DNA of 64,000 nucleotides from an uncultured Collinsella sp. (GCA_900540945.1 UQHQ01000001.1:62001-126000); one strand, 5' to 3'. Numbered from the stretch's first letter, positions 34,535 to 43,080 are shown. Notes: generated by a model from the letters alone, not told the origin. Program-made: numbers and translations.

Positions 34535-34565
34535 AAAGGCGGGAGCGGGCCCAGCCGTTTACCTT

Positions 34566-34708
34566 GAGCGTGGATTTCTGGACGTACGAGCGTGGAAAAT
34601 CTACCGCCTAGTGAATGAGCGTGGATAATCTGCCACTTTGGGTTCGAAGCCGTGCTAAAAGAGGGAGATTATCCACGCTCGATTTCAAACGGGAGATAAT
34701 CCACACTC
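34566..34708. repeat. GAGCGTGGATAATCT repeat cluster
   Basis: Three direct copies of a 15-bp word (34566 with altered 3' half; 34588 GAGCGTGGAAAATCT; 34617 GAGCGTGGATAATCT) are followed by two inverted copies (34666-34680 exact complement; 34694-34708 with one change). The third and fourth form a perfect 15-bp inverted repeat around 34 bp. From here to the promoter at 34924 I see nothing further. Confidence 0.8.
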
Positions 34709-34923
34709 GTCCGTGCCGGAAAAGCTCGATCGCGACCTATGTAATAGCGCGAGAGGGTCGTTATCGAAGGTCGATGCTGTAGGCGTACTCCACCGTGCCA
34801 AAGTGTTCCCTTGGGAAATGTCACCAGCGTAGCGAAATCCACCGCCCTTCATATCTAAACTCAACAAAAACGCAGGTCAAAGGCATATAGATACGCCCGG
34901 CACCGTGTATCTAGAGGTTTTCG

Positions 34924-34953
34924 TTGACAGCCCCCAAGGTTGCATCGTATTAT
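34924..34953 (+). promoter_or_regulatory. strong promoter of the tRNA-tuf operon
   Basis: TTGACA at 34924-34929 and TATTAT at 34948-34953 with an 18-bp spacer, about 60 bp before tRNA-Tyr. The best consensus promoter in the window. Confidence 0.75.
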
Positions 34954-35015
34954 CTTTTTCGTTCGCGGGGGCGGCGGTCCAAAAGACCAAAGAACCTGCG
35001 GATACTTGAACGATT

Positions 35016-35097
35016 GGGAGTTTGCCCGAGTGGTTAATGGGGACGGGCTGTAAACCCGTTGGCTCTGCCTACATAGGTTCGAATCCTATAGCTCCCA
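35016..35097 (+). tRNA. tRNA-Tyr (GTA)
   Basis: Acceptor GGGAGTT/AGCTCCC, anticodon loop CTGTAAA (GTA), and a long variable arm as expected for tRNA-Tyr. The 3' CCA is not encoded (ACCC follows). Confidence 0.94.
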
Positions 35098-35107
35098 CCC
35101 GTCAAGT

Positions 35108-35183
35108 GCCTGTATAGCTCAGTCGGTAGAGCACTTCGTTGGTAACGAAGAGGTCACCAGTTCAAGTCTGGTTGCAGGCTCCA
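35108..35183 (+). tRNA. tRNA-Thr (GGT)
   Basis: Acceptor GCCTGTA/TGCAGGC, D-arm GCTCAGTCGGTAGAGC, anticodon loop TTGGTAA (GGT), encoded CCA. Confidence 0.96.
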
Positions 35184-35186
35184 TCC

Positions 35187-35263
35187 GGCGGTGTAGCTCA
35201 GTTGGTTAGAGCACACGGTTCATACCCGTGGCGTCACTGGTTCGAATCCAGTCACCGCTACCA
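35187..35263 (+). tRNA. tRNA-Met (CAT)
   Basis: Acceptor GGCGGTG/CACCGCT, D-arm GCTCAGTTGGTTAGAGC, anticodon loop TTCATAC (CAT), encoded CCA. The paired first acceptor position favours elongator Met; tRNA-Ile2 cannot be fully excluded. Confidence 0.94.
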
Positions 35264-35274
35264 TAGGTAACACG

Positions 35275-35305
35275 GTGGCTTCTCAATAGTATGTTGAGAG
35301 GCCAC
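35275..35305 (+). other. leader hairpin before tuf
   Basis: GTGGC-T-TCTCAA pairs with TTGAGA-G-GCCAC around TAGTATG, 12 bp with one wobble, between the tRNAs and tuf. Probably a processing or stability element separating the tRNAs from the tuf message; there is no T-run. Confidence 0.5.
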
Positions 35306-35359
35306 TATGGTATAAAGGCAAAGTCCCGTCCGGGGACGACCTGTTAAGAGGAGGGCTTT

Positions 35360-36550
35360 ATGGCCAAAGAGAAGTTTGAGCGCACTAAGCCGCATGTTAA
35401 CATCGGCACCATTGGTCACGTCGACCACGGCAAGACCACGCTGACCGCCGCCATCACCAAGGTTCTCTCTGAGACCGAGGGCTGCAAGGCTGACTTCACT
35501 GCGTTCGAGAACATCGACAAGGCTCCCGAGGAGCGCGAGCGCGGCATTACGATCTCCGTCTCCCACGTTGAGTACGAGACTGCTGCCCGTCACTACGCTC
35601 ACGTTGACTGCCCGGGCCACGCTGACTACGTCAAGAACATGATCTCCGGTGCTGCTCAGATGGACGGCGCTATCCTGGTCATCGCCGCTACCGACGGCCC
35701 CATGGCTCAGACTCGCGAGCACATCCTGCTCGCCCGTCAGGTCGGCGTTCCCTACATCGTCGTCTTCCTGAACAAGTGCGACATGGTCGACGATGACGAG
35801 CTCATCGACCTCGTCGAGATGGAGACCCGTGAGCTCCTCTCCGAGTACGATTTCCCCGGCGACGACATCCCCGTCATCCGTGGTTCCGCTCTGGGCGCTC
35901 TCGAGGGCGACGCCAAGTGGATGGACGCCATTCGCGAGCTCATGAAGGCCGTCGACGAGTACATCCCGACGCCTGCTCGTAACAACGACCTTCCGTTCCT
36001 GATGGCCGTTGAGGACGTTATGACCATCTCCGGCCGTGGTACCGTTGCTACCGGCCGTGTCGAGCGCGGTGAGCTCAAGCTCAACGAGCCCGTCGAGATC
36101 GTCGGCATCAAGGATACCCAGAACACCGTCGTTACCGGTATCGAGATGTTCCGTAAGTCCATGGACTTCTGCGAGGCTGGCGACAACGTCGGTCTGCTGC
36201 TCCGCGGCATCAAGCGCGAGGACATCGAGCGCGGCCAGGTTCTCTGCAAGCCTGGTTCGGTTACCCCGCACACCAAGTTCACCGGCGAGATCTACGTTCT
36301 GACCAAGGAGGAGGGCGGCCGTCACACCCCGTTCTTCGATGGTTATCGTCCTCAGTTCTACTTCCGTACCACCGACGTTACCGGTACGGTCAAGCTGCCC
36401 GAGGGCACCGAGATGGCTATGCCTGGTGACCACATCACCATCGAGGGCGACCTCATTCACCCGATCGCCATGGAGGAGGGCCTGCGCTTCGCTATCCGCG
36501 AGGGTGGCCACACCGTCGGTTCGGGCATCGTCTCCACGATCATTGAGTAA
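35360..36550 (+). CDS. tuf: elongation factor Tu
   Basis: Delivers aminoacyl-tRNA to the ribosome; 396 residues. GTPase motifs are standard: GHVDHGKTT, DCPGHADY, FLNKCDMVD and GSALGAL. Two beta-barrel domains follow in the usual order. Third codon positions are strongly biased to C and T, as for a very highly expressed gene. Preceded by AAGAGGAGG. Located directly behind three tRNAs, with its own terminator. Confidence 0.98.
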   Translation: MAKEKFERTKPHVNIGTIGHVDHGKTTLTAAITKVLSETEGCKADFTAFENIDKAPEERERGITISVSHVEYETAARHYAHVDCPGHADYVKNMISGAAQMDGAILVIAATDGPMAQTREHILLARQVGVPYIVVFLNKCDMVDDDELIDLVEMETRELLSEYDFPGDDIPVIRGSALGALEGDAKWMDAIRELMKAVDEYIPTPARNNDLPFLMAVEDVMTISGRGTVATGRVERGELKLNEPVEIVGIKDTQNTVVTGIEMFRKSMDFCEAGDNVGLLLRGIKREDIERGQVLCKPGSVTPHTKFTGEIYVLTKEEGGRHTPFFDGYRPQFYFRTTDVTGTVKLPEGTEMAMPGDHITIEGDLIHPIAMEEGLRFAIREGGHTVGSGIVSTIIE

Positions 36551-36579
36551 ATTAGCTCTTTGATATAGCTGACTTAGAG

Positions 36580-36613
36580 AGAACCCGGCACTTATAGGGT
36601 GCCGGGTTCTTTT
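36580..36613 (+). terminator. terminator after tuf
   Basis: AGAACCCGGCAC and GTGCCGGGTTCT pair over 12 bp, followed by TTTT. Confidence 0.93.
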
Positions 36614-36754
36614 CTACGCGGGGCTTGTTCCCTGACGATTGCGCTTCGCTCGCTCTTAAGCCGAGCGCGAGGGATCGATTAGATCTCGCTGGCTTCATTG
36701 ATGTGTTCCAAATATGAATGGATCCAGCGAGAACCAATTGATTCGAGGTTTTCA

Positions 36755-36782
36755 TTGACAGCACTTACGTAGAGCTGATAAA
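36755..36782 (+). promoter_or_regulatory. promoter for rpmG-tRNA-Trp-secE-nusG
   Basis: TTGACA at 36755-36760 and GATAAA at 36777-36782, spacer 16 bp, about 50 bp before rpmG. Confidence 0.6.
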
Positions 36783-36829
36783 GTACCAACTCGTGCCCGT
36801 ACGGGGCGGAAATGAAAGGTTCAGGATAA

Positions 36830-36979
36830 ATGCGTACTCTAGTTACTCTTGCGTGCACTGAGTGCAAGCGCCGCAACTATACGACCACCAAGAACAAGTC
36901 GAACATGCCTGATCGTATGGAGATCAAGAAGTATTGCCCCTGGTGCCGTCACCACACGCTGCACAAAGAGACTCGCTAG
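36830..36979 (+). CDS. rpmG: 50S ribosomal protein L33
   Basis: 49 residues: starts MRTLVTLACTECKRRNYTTT and ends CPWCRHHTLHKETR. Two CxxC pairs (CTEC, CPWC) mark the zinc-binding C+ form. ATG 36830 follows TCAGGATAA. Its position directly before tRNA-Trp, secE and nusG is the conserved Gram-positive order. Confidence 0.95.
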   Translation: MRTLVTLACTECKRRNYTTTKNKSNMPDRMEIKKYCPWCRHHTLHKETR

Positions 36980-36992
36980 TCTCTAGTCACAT

Positions 36993-37068
36993 ACGCCAGT
37001 AGTTCAATTGGTAGAGCATCGGTCTCCAAAACCGAGTGTTGAGGGTTCGAGTCCTTCCTGGCGTGCCA
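36993..37068 (+). tRNA. tRNA-Trp (CCA)
   Basis: Acceptor ACGCCAG/CTGGCGT, D-arm with TTCAATTGGTAGAGC, anticodon loop CTCCAAA (CCA), T-arm GGGTTCGAGTCC, discriminator G, encoded CCA. Confidence 0.96.
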
Positions 37069-37077
37069 GTCATTATT

Positions 37078-37105
37078 CCGTAAGCTCCCAATTGGGGGCT
37101 TACGG
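37078..37105 (+). terminator. hairpin between tRNA-Trp and secE
   Basis: CCGTAAGCTCCC and GGGGGCTTACGG pair (12 bp, one wobble) around AATT, followed by TTTAC. A partial terminator or processing site; secE lies 40 bp further on. Confidence 0.65.
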
Positions 37106-37144
37106 TTTACTCATGTATAAGCGCATTGCGCGGAGGTAACCCAA

Positions 37145-37483
37145 ATGGCCAACAAGAAGAACAAGAAGAAGGCTCAGCAGCCGGCACCTGCCAACAACGC
37201 TGCTGCCAACTCCAAGGTTGAGGCCAAGAAGGCCGTTGCCAAGAAGAACGAGAAGGCTGCGAAGTCCAAGAAGAACGAGAAGCCTGGTTTCTTCGCCCGC
37301 ACCAAGAAGTATTTCGCTTCGGTGAAGTCCGAGATGAAGCGTGTCACGTGGCCCGATAAGAAGGAGCTCGTGAACTACTCGGTCGTCGTTTGCGCTTCTC
37401 TGATCGTCGTCGGCGTCGTCATCGCTCTGCTCGATGCTGGCTTTGGCGAGGCTCTTGCTCTGTTCTCTGGATTGAGGGGCTAA
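37145..37483 (+). CDS. secE: preprotein translocase subunit SecE
   Basis: 112 residues. About 55 Lys/Ala/Asn-rich residues precede the conserved SecE core: FFARTKKYFASVKSEMKRV, then TWPDKKELVNYS and one membrane helix (VVVCASLIVVGVVIALLDA). Essential clamp of the SecYEG channel. The long basic N-tail is typical of high-GC actinobacteria. GGAGGTAA precedes the ATG; nusG follows 3 bp later. Confidence 0.94.
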   Translation: MANKKNKKKAQQPAPANNAAANSKVEAKKAVAKKNEKAAKSKKNEKPGFFARTKKYFASVKSEMKRVTWPDKKELVNYSVVVCASLIVVGVVIALLDAGFGEALALFSGLRG

Positions 37484-37486
37484 ACC

Positions 37487-38023
37487 ATGTCTAAGCGTTG
37501 GTACGTCGTTCACACTTACTCTGGATACGAGAACCGCGTTAAGTCCGATCTCGAGCATCGCATCGAGACCATGGGCATGCAGGACCGTATCTTTGATATC
37601 GAGATTCCTATGGAGCGCGTCACCGAGATCAAAGAGGGTGGCAAGCGCGAGACCAAGGATTCCAAGATCTTCCCGGGTTATGTCCTGGTTCGCATGGAGA
37701 TGGATGACGATGCGTGGACGTGTGTTCGCAACACGCCCGGTGTCACCGGTTTCCTGGGCGGCAATGGCAAGCCCGCTCCGCTTTCCCGCGACGAGTACAA
37801 TAAGATGACTCGTCGTCCCGGTAAGGGCGATTCGCCCAAGCGCACCTCGGTTGATATTGAGGTCGGCACGTCCGTCCGCGTCACTGATGGCCCGCTTACC
37901 GACTTCGATGGCAAGGTCTCCGAGGTTAACACCGAGGCAGGCAAGCTGAAGGTCACCCTGATGATCTTTGGCCGTGAGACGCCGGTCGAGCTCGACTTTA
38001 ACCAGGTCGCTGTCATCGCTTAA
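37487..38023 (+). CDS. nusG: transcription termination/antitermination factor NusG
   Basis: 178 residues. The NGN domain begins WYVVHTYSGYENRVKSDLEH and includes PGYVLVRMEMDDDAW; the C-terminal KOW motif is VRVTDGPLTDFDGKVSEVN. Couples RNA polymerase to Rho and the ribosome. Standard length and standard place between secE and rplK. Confidence 0.96.
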   Translation: MSKRWYVVHTYSGYENRVKSDLEHRIETMGMQDRIFDIEIPMERVTEIKEGGKRETKDSKIFPGYVLVRMEMDDDAWTCVRNTPGVTGFLGGNGKPAPLSRDEYNKMTRRPGKGDSPKRTSVDIEVGTSVRVTDGPLTDFDGKVSEVNTEAGKLKVTLMIFGRETPVELDFNQVAVIA

Positions 38024-38143
38024 GTTTTCGTCCGTTCGCGCGAGCGTGCTTCTTCTGTGACTGCTCATCTCAGGAGTGCTTCTAACACGTGCGTGCTTAC
38101 GATATAGCAAGTACTTCACACTCGTGATTCGAAAGGAATGACC

Positions 38144-38572
38144 ATGGCTGAGAAGAAGGTTGCCAACGTCATTAAGCTCCAGATTCCTGCTGGTGCAGCT
38201 AACCCCGCTCCTCCCGTCGGCCCCGCCCTGGGCGCAGCTGGCGTGAACATCATGCAGTTCTGCCAGGCCTTTAACGCCGAGACGCAGGACAAGAAGGGCG
38301 ACATCATCCCCGTTGAGATCACTGTCTACGAGGATAAGTCCTTCTCCTTCATCACCAAGACCCCGCCGGCGGCTCACCTCATCAAGAAGGAGCTGAACCT
38401 CAAGTCTGGTTCCGCTAAGCCCCAGGCCGACAAGGTTGGTCAGCTCTCCCAGGAGCAGCTCACCAAGATCGCCGAGATCAAGATGCCGGACCTCAATGCC
38501 AACGACATTGACGCCGCCAAGAAGATCATCGCCGGTACCGCCCGTTCCATGGGCGTCACCATCGCTGAGTAG
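38144..38572 (+). CDS. rplK: 50S ribosomal protein L11
   Basis: 142 residues with KLQIPAGAANPAPPVGPALG, the 23S rRNA/thiostrepton-region signature, and a C-terminal end GTARSMGVTI. ATG 38144 is preferred over ATG 38138, because AAAGGA would overlap the first and sits 6 bp before the second. Confidence 0.97.
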   Translation: MAEKKVANVIKLQIPAGAANPAPPVGPALGAAGVNIMQFCQAFNAETQDKKGDIIPVEITVYEDKSFSFITKTPPAAHLIKKELNLKSGSAKPQADKVGQLSQEQLTKIAEIKMPDLNANDIDAAKKIIAGTARSMGVTIAE

Positions 38573-38689
38573 CGATTTCTTTTGGTAACGACGGGTGCTC
38601 CAACCGGGGCGCCCGTTAAATGTGTGCAATAGGGCACACGATACGATGTGGGAGGGCTCGCGCCCGTTTAACCACAGGAGGTAATGCAC

Positions 38690-39397
38690 ATGGCTAAGCA
38701 TGGTAAGAGCTATAACGCCGCTGCCGAGAAGATCGACCGCGCCGCGCTCTACACCCCCCTTCAGGCTGCCAAGCTCATCAAGGAGCTCGACACCGCCAAG
38801 TTCGACGAGACCGTCGAGGCCCACTTCCGTCTGGGCGTCGATACTCGTAAGGCCGACCAGAACATCCGCGGCTCCATCTCCCTGCCCCACGGCACCGGCA
38901 AGACCATTCGTGTTGCCGTCTTCGCCGAGGGCGAGAAGGCCCGCGAGGCCGAGGCTGCCGGCGCCGACATCATCGGTTCCGACGAGCTCGTCGCCCAGAT
39001 CCAGAAGGGCGAGATCAACTTCGACGCCGCTATCGCTACGCCGAACATGATGGCCAAGGTTGGCCGCATCGGTAAGATCCTTGGTCCCCGCGGCCTCATG
39101 CCGAACCCTAAGCTCGGCACCGTGACCATGGACGTCGCCAAGATGGTCTCCGAGCTCAAGGCCGGCCGCGTTGAGTATCGCGCCGACCGCTACGGCATCT
39201 GCCACGTGCCCCTGGGCAAGAAGTCCTTCTCCGAGCAGCAGCTCGTCGAGAACTACGCTGCCCTGTACACCGAGATCCTGCGCGTCAAGCCCTCTTCTGC
39301 TAAGGGCAAGTACGTTAAGTCCATCTCCGTGTCTTCCACCATGGGCCCTGGCATCAAGGTTGATCCCGCTATCCAGCGCGACTTCCTGGCTGAGTAA
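38690..39397 (+). CDS. rplA: 50S ribosomal protein L1
   Basis: 235 residues with the L1 signatures EAHFRLGVDTRKADQNIRG and GKILGPRGLMPNPKLGTVT. AGGAGGT lies 7 bp before ATG 38690 (the ATG at 38684 is too close). It is followed by a strong terminator instead of rplJ; rplJ-rplL are 21.6 kb further on. Confidence 0.97.
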   Translation: MAKHGKSYNAAAEKIDRAALYTPLQAAKLIKELDTAKFDETVEAHFRLGVDTRKADQNIRGSISLPHGTGKTIRVAVFAEGEKAREAEAAGADIIGSDELVAQIQKGEINFDAAIATPNMMAKVGRIGKILGPRGLMPNPKLGTVTMDVAKMVSELKAGRVEYRADRYGICHVPLGKKSFSEQQLVENYAALYTEILRVKPSSAKGKYVKSISVSSTMGPGIKVDPAIQRDFLAE

Positions 39398-39434
39398 CTT
39401 TTAGTTACTGCCTGAGCAAAGCAAGCATTGCTAA

Positions 39435-39473
39435 AGAAACCCGGTTCTGTCTCGTGCAGGACCGGGTTTCTTG
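39435..39473 (+). terminator. terminator after rplA
   Basis: AGAAACCCGGT and ACCGGGTTTCT (11 bp) around a 15-nt loop, followed by TG; T-rich only within the stem. Confidence 0.85.
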
Positions 39474-39485
39474 CTATCGCGTTAA

Positions 39486-39524
39486 AACCACCTTAAAGGG
39501 GACAGTGCCCCCTTTAAGGTGGTT
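39486..39524 (-). repeat. stop-codon hairpin with GGGGACAG loop (copy e)
   Basis: AACCACCTTAAAGGGG and CCCCTTTAAGGTGGTT form a 16-bp stem around ACAGTGC. The stop codon of the minus-strand metallophosphoesterase (39523-39525) is at the stem base. The stem resembles those of copies f and g (AACCACC outer arm) but differs inside with compensating changes. Confidence 0.82.
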
Positions 39525-40233
39525 ACCAGGGTGTTCTAGCGGTTGAGGACTCGATAGCCTCGTGGCGCTTGAGTTCGCGACGCATGGTTTGCGAATTGAG
39601 CCAGGCTGCCTGCCAGCCACGGATGGGGTAGCGCGCTTCGTCCAGCTCAAACTGCGTATAGCCGCAGGCGTTGATGATCGTTGCCCCGCATGCGTGCTGA
39701 CGCTCACGTTGAAAGTCGCGACCATAGCATTGGTGCACATGCCCGTGCACCATGTAGTCGGGATTCCAGGACTCGAGCGCTGTGTTAAAGCATTCGAATC
39801 CTCGATGTGGCAGATCGTCCAGATCGCCCACGCCGGCGGCGGGCGCATGGGTGAGCAATATGTCGCAGCCGCCGACCATCTTCACTTTGCGGGACAGCTT
39901 TCGCACGCGCTTGGCCATCTCGCGCTCGGTGTACATGTTGGCGCCATCTCGATAGCGCATGGAGCCGCCAAGGCCTGCAATGCGGACGCCGCGGTACACG
40001 TAGACAGCGTCTTCGACACAGATGCAGCCACCTGGTGCATGACGCGCATAGCGGTCATCGTGATTGCCTCGCACGTAGATGAGCGGTCTGTTGATGACCG
40101 TGACCAAAAACTCAAGATAGTCCGGGTCCAGATCACCAGCGGACAAAATCAGGTCGACACCCTCAAAGCGTTCTTTGCGAAAGCACTCCCAAAGGCATCG
40201 TTCTTCGGTATCGGCTATGGCAAGGATTTTCAT
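39523..40233 (-). CDS. calcineurin-like metallophosphoesterase
   Basis: 236 residues, cytosolic. Dimetal motifs are visible: ILAIADTEE (motif I reads AD instead of DxH), ILSAGDLDPDY, YVRGNHDDRY, LLTHAP and MVHGHVHQCYG. Family members hydrolyse phosphodiesters or nucleotides; the substrate is unknown. The start overlaps the stop of the upstream ParB-like/BMP gene by 4 bp, so the two are translationally coupled and probably work together. Confidence 0.86.
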   Translation of the reverse strand: MKILAIADTEERCLWECFRKERFEGVDLILSAGDLDPDYLEFLVTVINRPLIYVRGNHDDRYARHAPGGCICVEDAVYVYRGVRIAGLGGSMRYRDGANMYTEREMAKRVRKLSRKVKMVGGCDILLTHAPAAGVGDLDDLPHRGFECFNTALESWNPDYMVHGHVHQCYGRDFQRERQHACGATIINACGYTQFELDEARYPIRGWQAAWLNSQTMRRELKRHEAIESSTARTPW

Positions 40234-42146
40234 AGGGCGCGGACCTTCGGCTCATCGTCGGGCTGCGGAATGGTGCCCACCACGTTGTCTGCCAGCCAGT
40301 CCATCTCGACGATTTGCGTGCTCGGCAGCGGGGGAAAGCCTTCGATCTGCACCACGCCGTCTTGGCTATGGAGCTCGCCGCCAAATGGATTGATGGAGCC
40401 CTCGACAATGCCATTGCGCAGTAGCTGAACGAGCTTGCGCGTCTGATAGGGCAGGCCTGGAGCGTAGCGAATATCGATAACGCCCGAACTCATGCCATAC
40501 CAGTAGTTGACGGCGCGAACCTGGTTGTCGTCACTGGTCTCATCCCAGGTGCCATGCAGCAGGCTTCGCACGATAAGCTCGTAGTAACGGCCCCAGTTCC
40601 ATACCGGCATGGCAATGCCGGCAACCTTGCCATCGACCAAGCGGTGGAGTCCGTAGGCCGTGGGGTCTTCGAGCGGCTTTGACATGTCGGCGCCGGACAT
40701 GACGCTTACACCTTCGCGGCGCATGGCGTCGGCAAGGCCTCCGGCGGGCACATCGCCCCAGGTCAGGATAATTTGCGCGCGGGGGTCGAGCAGCGAGGCG
40801 CCAATCGCAAAGGCGTTGATCTCGCTGAGTGCGCCCGAGGCGAAGACCGACGCGTGGTAACCGATGCGGTGGTTGTCCGCCATGCTGGCCGCAAGGGCGC
40901 CCAGGAGGAACTTGGCCTCGTACATCTTTCCAAAGTACGAACGGACGCTTTGGTGGGGAAGGCCGATAGAACAGTTAAGGAACCGAACCTGGGGATACTC
41001 AACGGCTGCCCTGAGCGTGTATTCCATCAGGCGGTGCGAGGTCGAGAAGATGACGCTGTCTCCATGTTTGACAGCCGTTTCCACGGCGGCGTAGAACACG
41101 TCCGGATCGTGGCAGTCCTCGAACGCCTCGGTGCGCACGATACCGCCAAAGTGCTCATCGAGATACTGACGCCCTTGGTCGTGCAGGCTGTCCCAGCTCG
41201 ACGTCGCACAGGGGAACTCATGGATAAAGGCGATGCGCAGGGGATTGGCCGCCGAATAGACGGTCTTGCCCATAAAGAAGTTGAGCACGCCGGAGGTGGA
41301 CTTGGCGGGTGACTCTTCCTCATCGACGCTCGGTGCTTCGACAAGATCGACCTTGTCCTCGTTATTTTTGCCGGCAATGACCAGCTCACGCCAAATCTTA
41401 CACAGGCGGTTTACGACGATATCCGTCGGCGTATCCAGCAGGCGGTCCTGGTTGTACACATTGAGGTAGACGAGCATGGCGTCGGCGGGCGTAATGTCCA
41501 GGTGGTCGCCGCCCGCGCGAAGGTAGGCGCGCTTAAAGAGCAGGAAGGTGTGGCGCAGGTAGTCGACCTTTTTCTGCGGCCATTTTTCGATAAGGTCCTG
41601 ACCGAGCATCTTGGCGAGCGTCTCGTAGCTTCCCTCGCGCGAGAACTCGATCTCGTATAGGGGGCAGACGCGCCAAAACGCGCAGAACTCACCGTACAGG
41701 CGGCTTTCGACGGAATCCCATGTGCCTGGGTAGAGACGGGTGACCTTGGCCGAAACCGTCGGGGCGTCCAGGAATTTGAGGACACTGACGCGCTTGTTGC
41801 CCTCTTGGACGTAAAACCGATGCATGAACTCGGTGACGATGACGGGATCGCGATAGCCCTCGGTCACCTGGATGTCGTAGAGGTTGGACCACTTGCGGGC
41901 GAACTCCGTGCTAAACGGCAGCAAGGGCATAAAGTTGCATGAAAAGGCCGACTGACGGCCCTTGGTAACCGTACCGACGACCATTTCGAGTGGAATGTCT
42001 CTCAGGCCGACATTCTCTCGCTGGCCTAAGGGGAGCTGGGCAACCAAGCTATCGAGGTCCGTGAGATACGGATGCTCGCTTTGACTAATGGCGCGTCGAC
42101 GTCCTTGCTCGCCGCGCTTGCGTGCTTGACGATAGGCCTCTTCCAT
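40230..42146 (-). CDS. ParB-like domain fused to a BMP/PnrA-type periplasmic-binding domain
   Basis: 638 residues without signal peptide or lipobox. The first about 290 residues have a ParB/Srx-like core (RFYVQEGNKRVSVLKFLDAP) preceded by IPLEMVVGTVTKGRQ, then a helical part. From about residue 300 the chain matches BMP-family nucleoside-binding proteins: NPLRIAFIHEFPC, SVIFSTSHRLMEYTL, ASMADNHRIGYHASVF, AQIILTWGD. BMP proteins are normally exported lipoproteins of nucleoside ABC importers; here the domain appears cytosolic. A ligand-sensing or NTP-dependent role is possible but unproven. Coupled to the metallophosphoesterase; no transporter genes adjoin it. Confidence 0.75.
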   Translation of the reverse strand: MEEAYRQARKRGEQGRRRAISQSEHPYLTDLDSLVAQLPLGQRENVGLRDIPLEMVVGTVTKGRQSAFSCNFMPLLPFSTEFARKWSNLYDIQVTEGYRDPVIVTEFMHRFYVQEGNKRVSVLKFLDAPTVSAKVTRLYPGTWDSVESRLYGEFCAFWRVCPLYEIEFSREGSYETLAKMLGQDLIEKWPQKKVDYLRHTFLLFKRAYLRAGGDHLDITPADAMLVYLNVYNQDRLLDTPTDIVVNRLCKIWRELVIAGKNNEDKVDLVEAPSVDEEESPAKSTSGVLNFFMGKTVYSAANPLRIAFIHEFPCATSSWDSLHDQGRQYLDEHFGGIVRTEAFEDCHDPDVFYAAVETAVKHGDSVIFSTSHRLMEYTLRAAVEYPQVRFLNCSIGLPHQSVRSYFGKMYEAKFLLGALAASMADNHRIGYHASVFASGALSEINAFAIGASLLDPRAQIILTWGDVPAGGLADAMRREGVSVMSGADMSKPLEDPTAYGLHRLVDGKVAGIAMPVWNWGRYYELIVRSLLHGTWDETSDDNQVRAVNYWYGMSSGVIDIRYAPGLPYQTRKLVQLLRNGIVEGSINPFGGELHSQDGVVQIEGFPPLPSTQIVEMDWLADNVVGTIPQPDDEPKVRAL

Positions 42147-42201
42147 AGTTTTGCTCCCTTAGTCGTTTAAACAACTATATGAACCATGGTATCACGAATG
42201 A

Positions 42202-42240
42202 AAACCACCACAAAGGTGCCTGTCCCCTTTGTGGTGGTTT
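42202..42240 (-). repeat. stop-codon hairpin with GGACAGGCA loop (copy f)
   Basis: AAACCACCACAAAGG and its complement form a perfect 15-bp stem around TGCCTGTCC. The TAA of the minus-strand mscS gene (42239-42241) overlaps the stem base. Identical in sequence to the copy at 45183. Confidence 0.85.
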
Positions 42241-43006
42241 AGGCGATGATGGGGGCGATGGCGCGGATGCAGGCGTCGGCCGCCGTAAAGGTGGTGCTGT
42301 CGTCGCTGACGATAAAGATGATTTTGCCCTTAATGCCAAAGTCGCCGATCTCGCTAAAGAGCACGTAGGGTTCCTTGTCAAAGCCTGAGATGGGCGAGAC
42401 GGCCGTTTTGGTGGCGCTGACGAGCTCGTCTGCTAGCACATCGAGCGATGCCCATTTGGAGGGGTCTTTGACCGCGACTGGGACGGCCACGCGCCCAAAG
42501 GGCATCAAATGCACGAGTGTGTTCTTGGAAATGTTGGAGTTGGGGACGATGACGGTCTGCCCGCAGGCATCTTCGATGGTCGTGTGGCGCCAAGTGATGT
42601 CCTGGACCACGCCCGACACGCCGCCGACCTCGATATTGTCGCCGGGCTTGATAATGCCCATAAAGGTCACCTGCATGCCGCCGATAAGGTTTGATAGCGT
42701 GTCCTGAAAGCCGAGCGAGATGGCGATGCCGCCGACGCCAAGAGCGGCGACGAGCGCGTTTGCGTTAATGCCAAAGCAGTTGTCGAGGATAAAGCTGCCG
42801 CCGATCACCCAGATGACGGCGCGCGCGATATTGATGAAGATACTCGATGCCGGAAGCGGGTTATCGTCGCGGTTGAGTAGGTGACGCAGAGTCTTGGATG
42901 CGACCTTGGCGGCGACGGCGGTGCCTATCGCCAAGATGACGGCCCAGATGGTGTTGTGGACCCACCGTTGCTCAAAGAAATGAAGAATCGGCTCAAACAA
43001 TTCCAT
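42239..43006 (-). CDS. small-conductance mechanosensitive channel (MscS family)
   Basis: 255 residues. Three N-terminal membrane segments end in the pore helix NALVAALGVGGIAISLGFQDTLSNLIGG, here read with its Gly/Ala pattern intact, followed by the beta domain DNIEVGGVSGVVQDITWRHTTI and the alpha/beta C-domain. Opens under membrane tension to release solutes. It lies alone between two repeat copies and a terminator. Confidence 0.9.
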   Translation of the reverse strand: MELFEPILHFFEQRWVHNTIWAVILAIGTAVAAKVASKTLRHLLNRDDNPLPASSIFINIARAVIWVIGGSFILDNCFGINANALVAALGVGGIAISLGFQDTLSNLIGGMQVTFMGIIKPGDNIEVGGVSGVVQDITWRHTTIEDACGQTVIVPNSNISKNTLVHLMPFGRVAVPVAVKDPSKWASLDVLADELVSATKTAVSPISGFDKEPYVLFSEIGDFGIKGKIIFIVSDDSTTFTAADACIRAIAPIIA

Positions 43007-43049
43007 GTAGGGAAAACCTCCTAATGATCATTCAACCATGATACCCACC

Positions 43050-43080
43050 AAAAAGCCCGTCCGATCACATCGGACGGGCT
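43050..43080 (-). terminator. terminator after the 5'-nucleotidase gene
   Basis: Read on the minus strand: GCCCGTCCGAT-GTG-ATCGGACGGGC then TTTTTGG. Confidence 0.93.
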
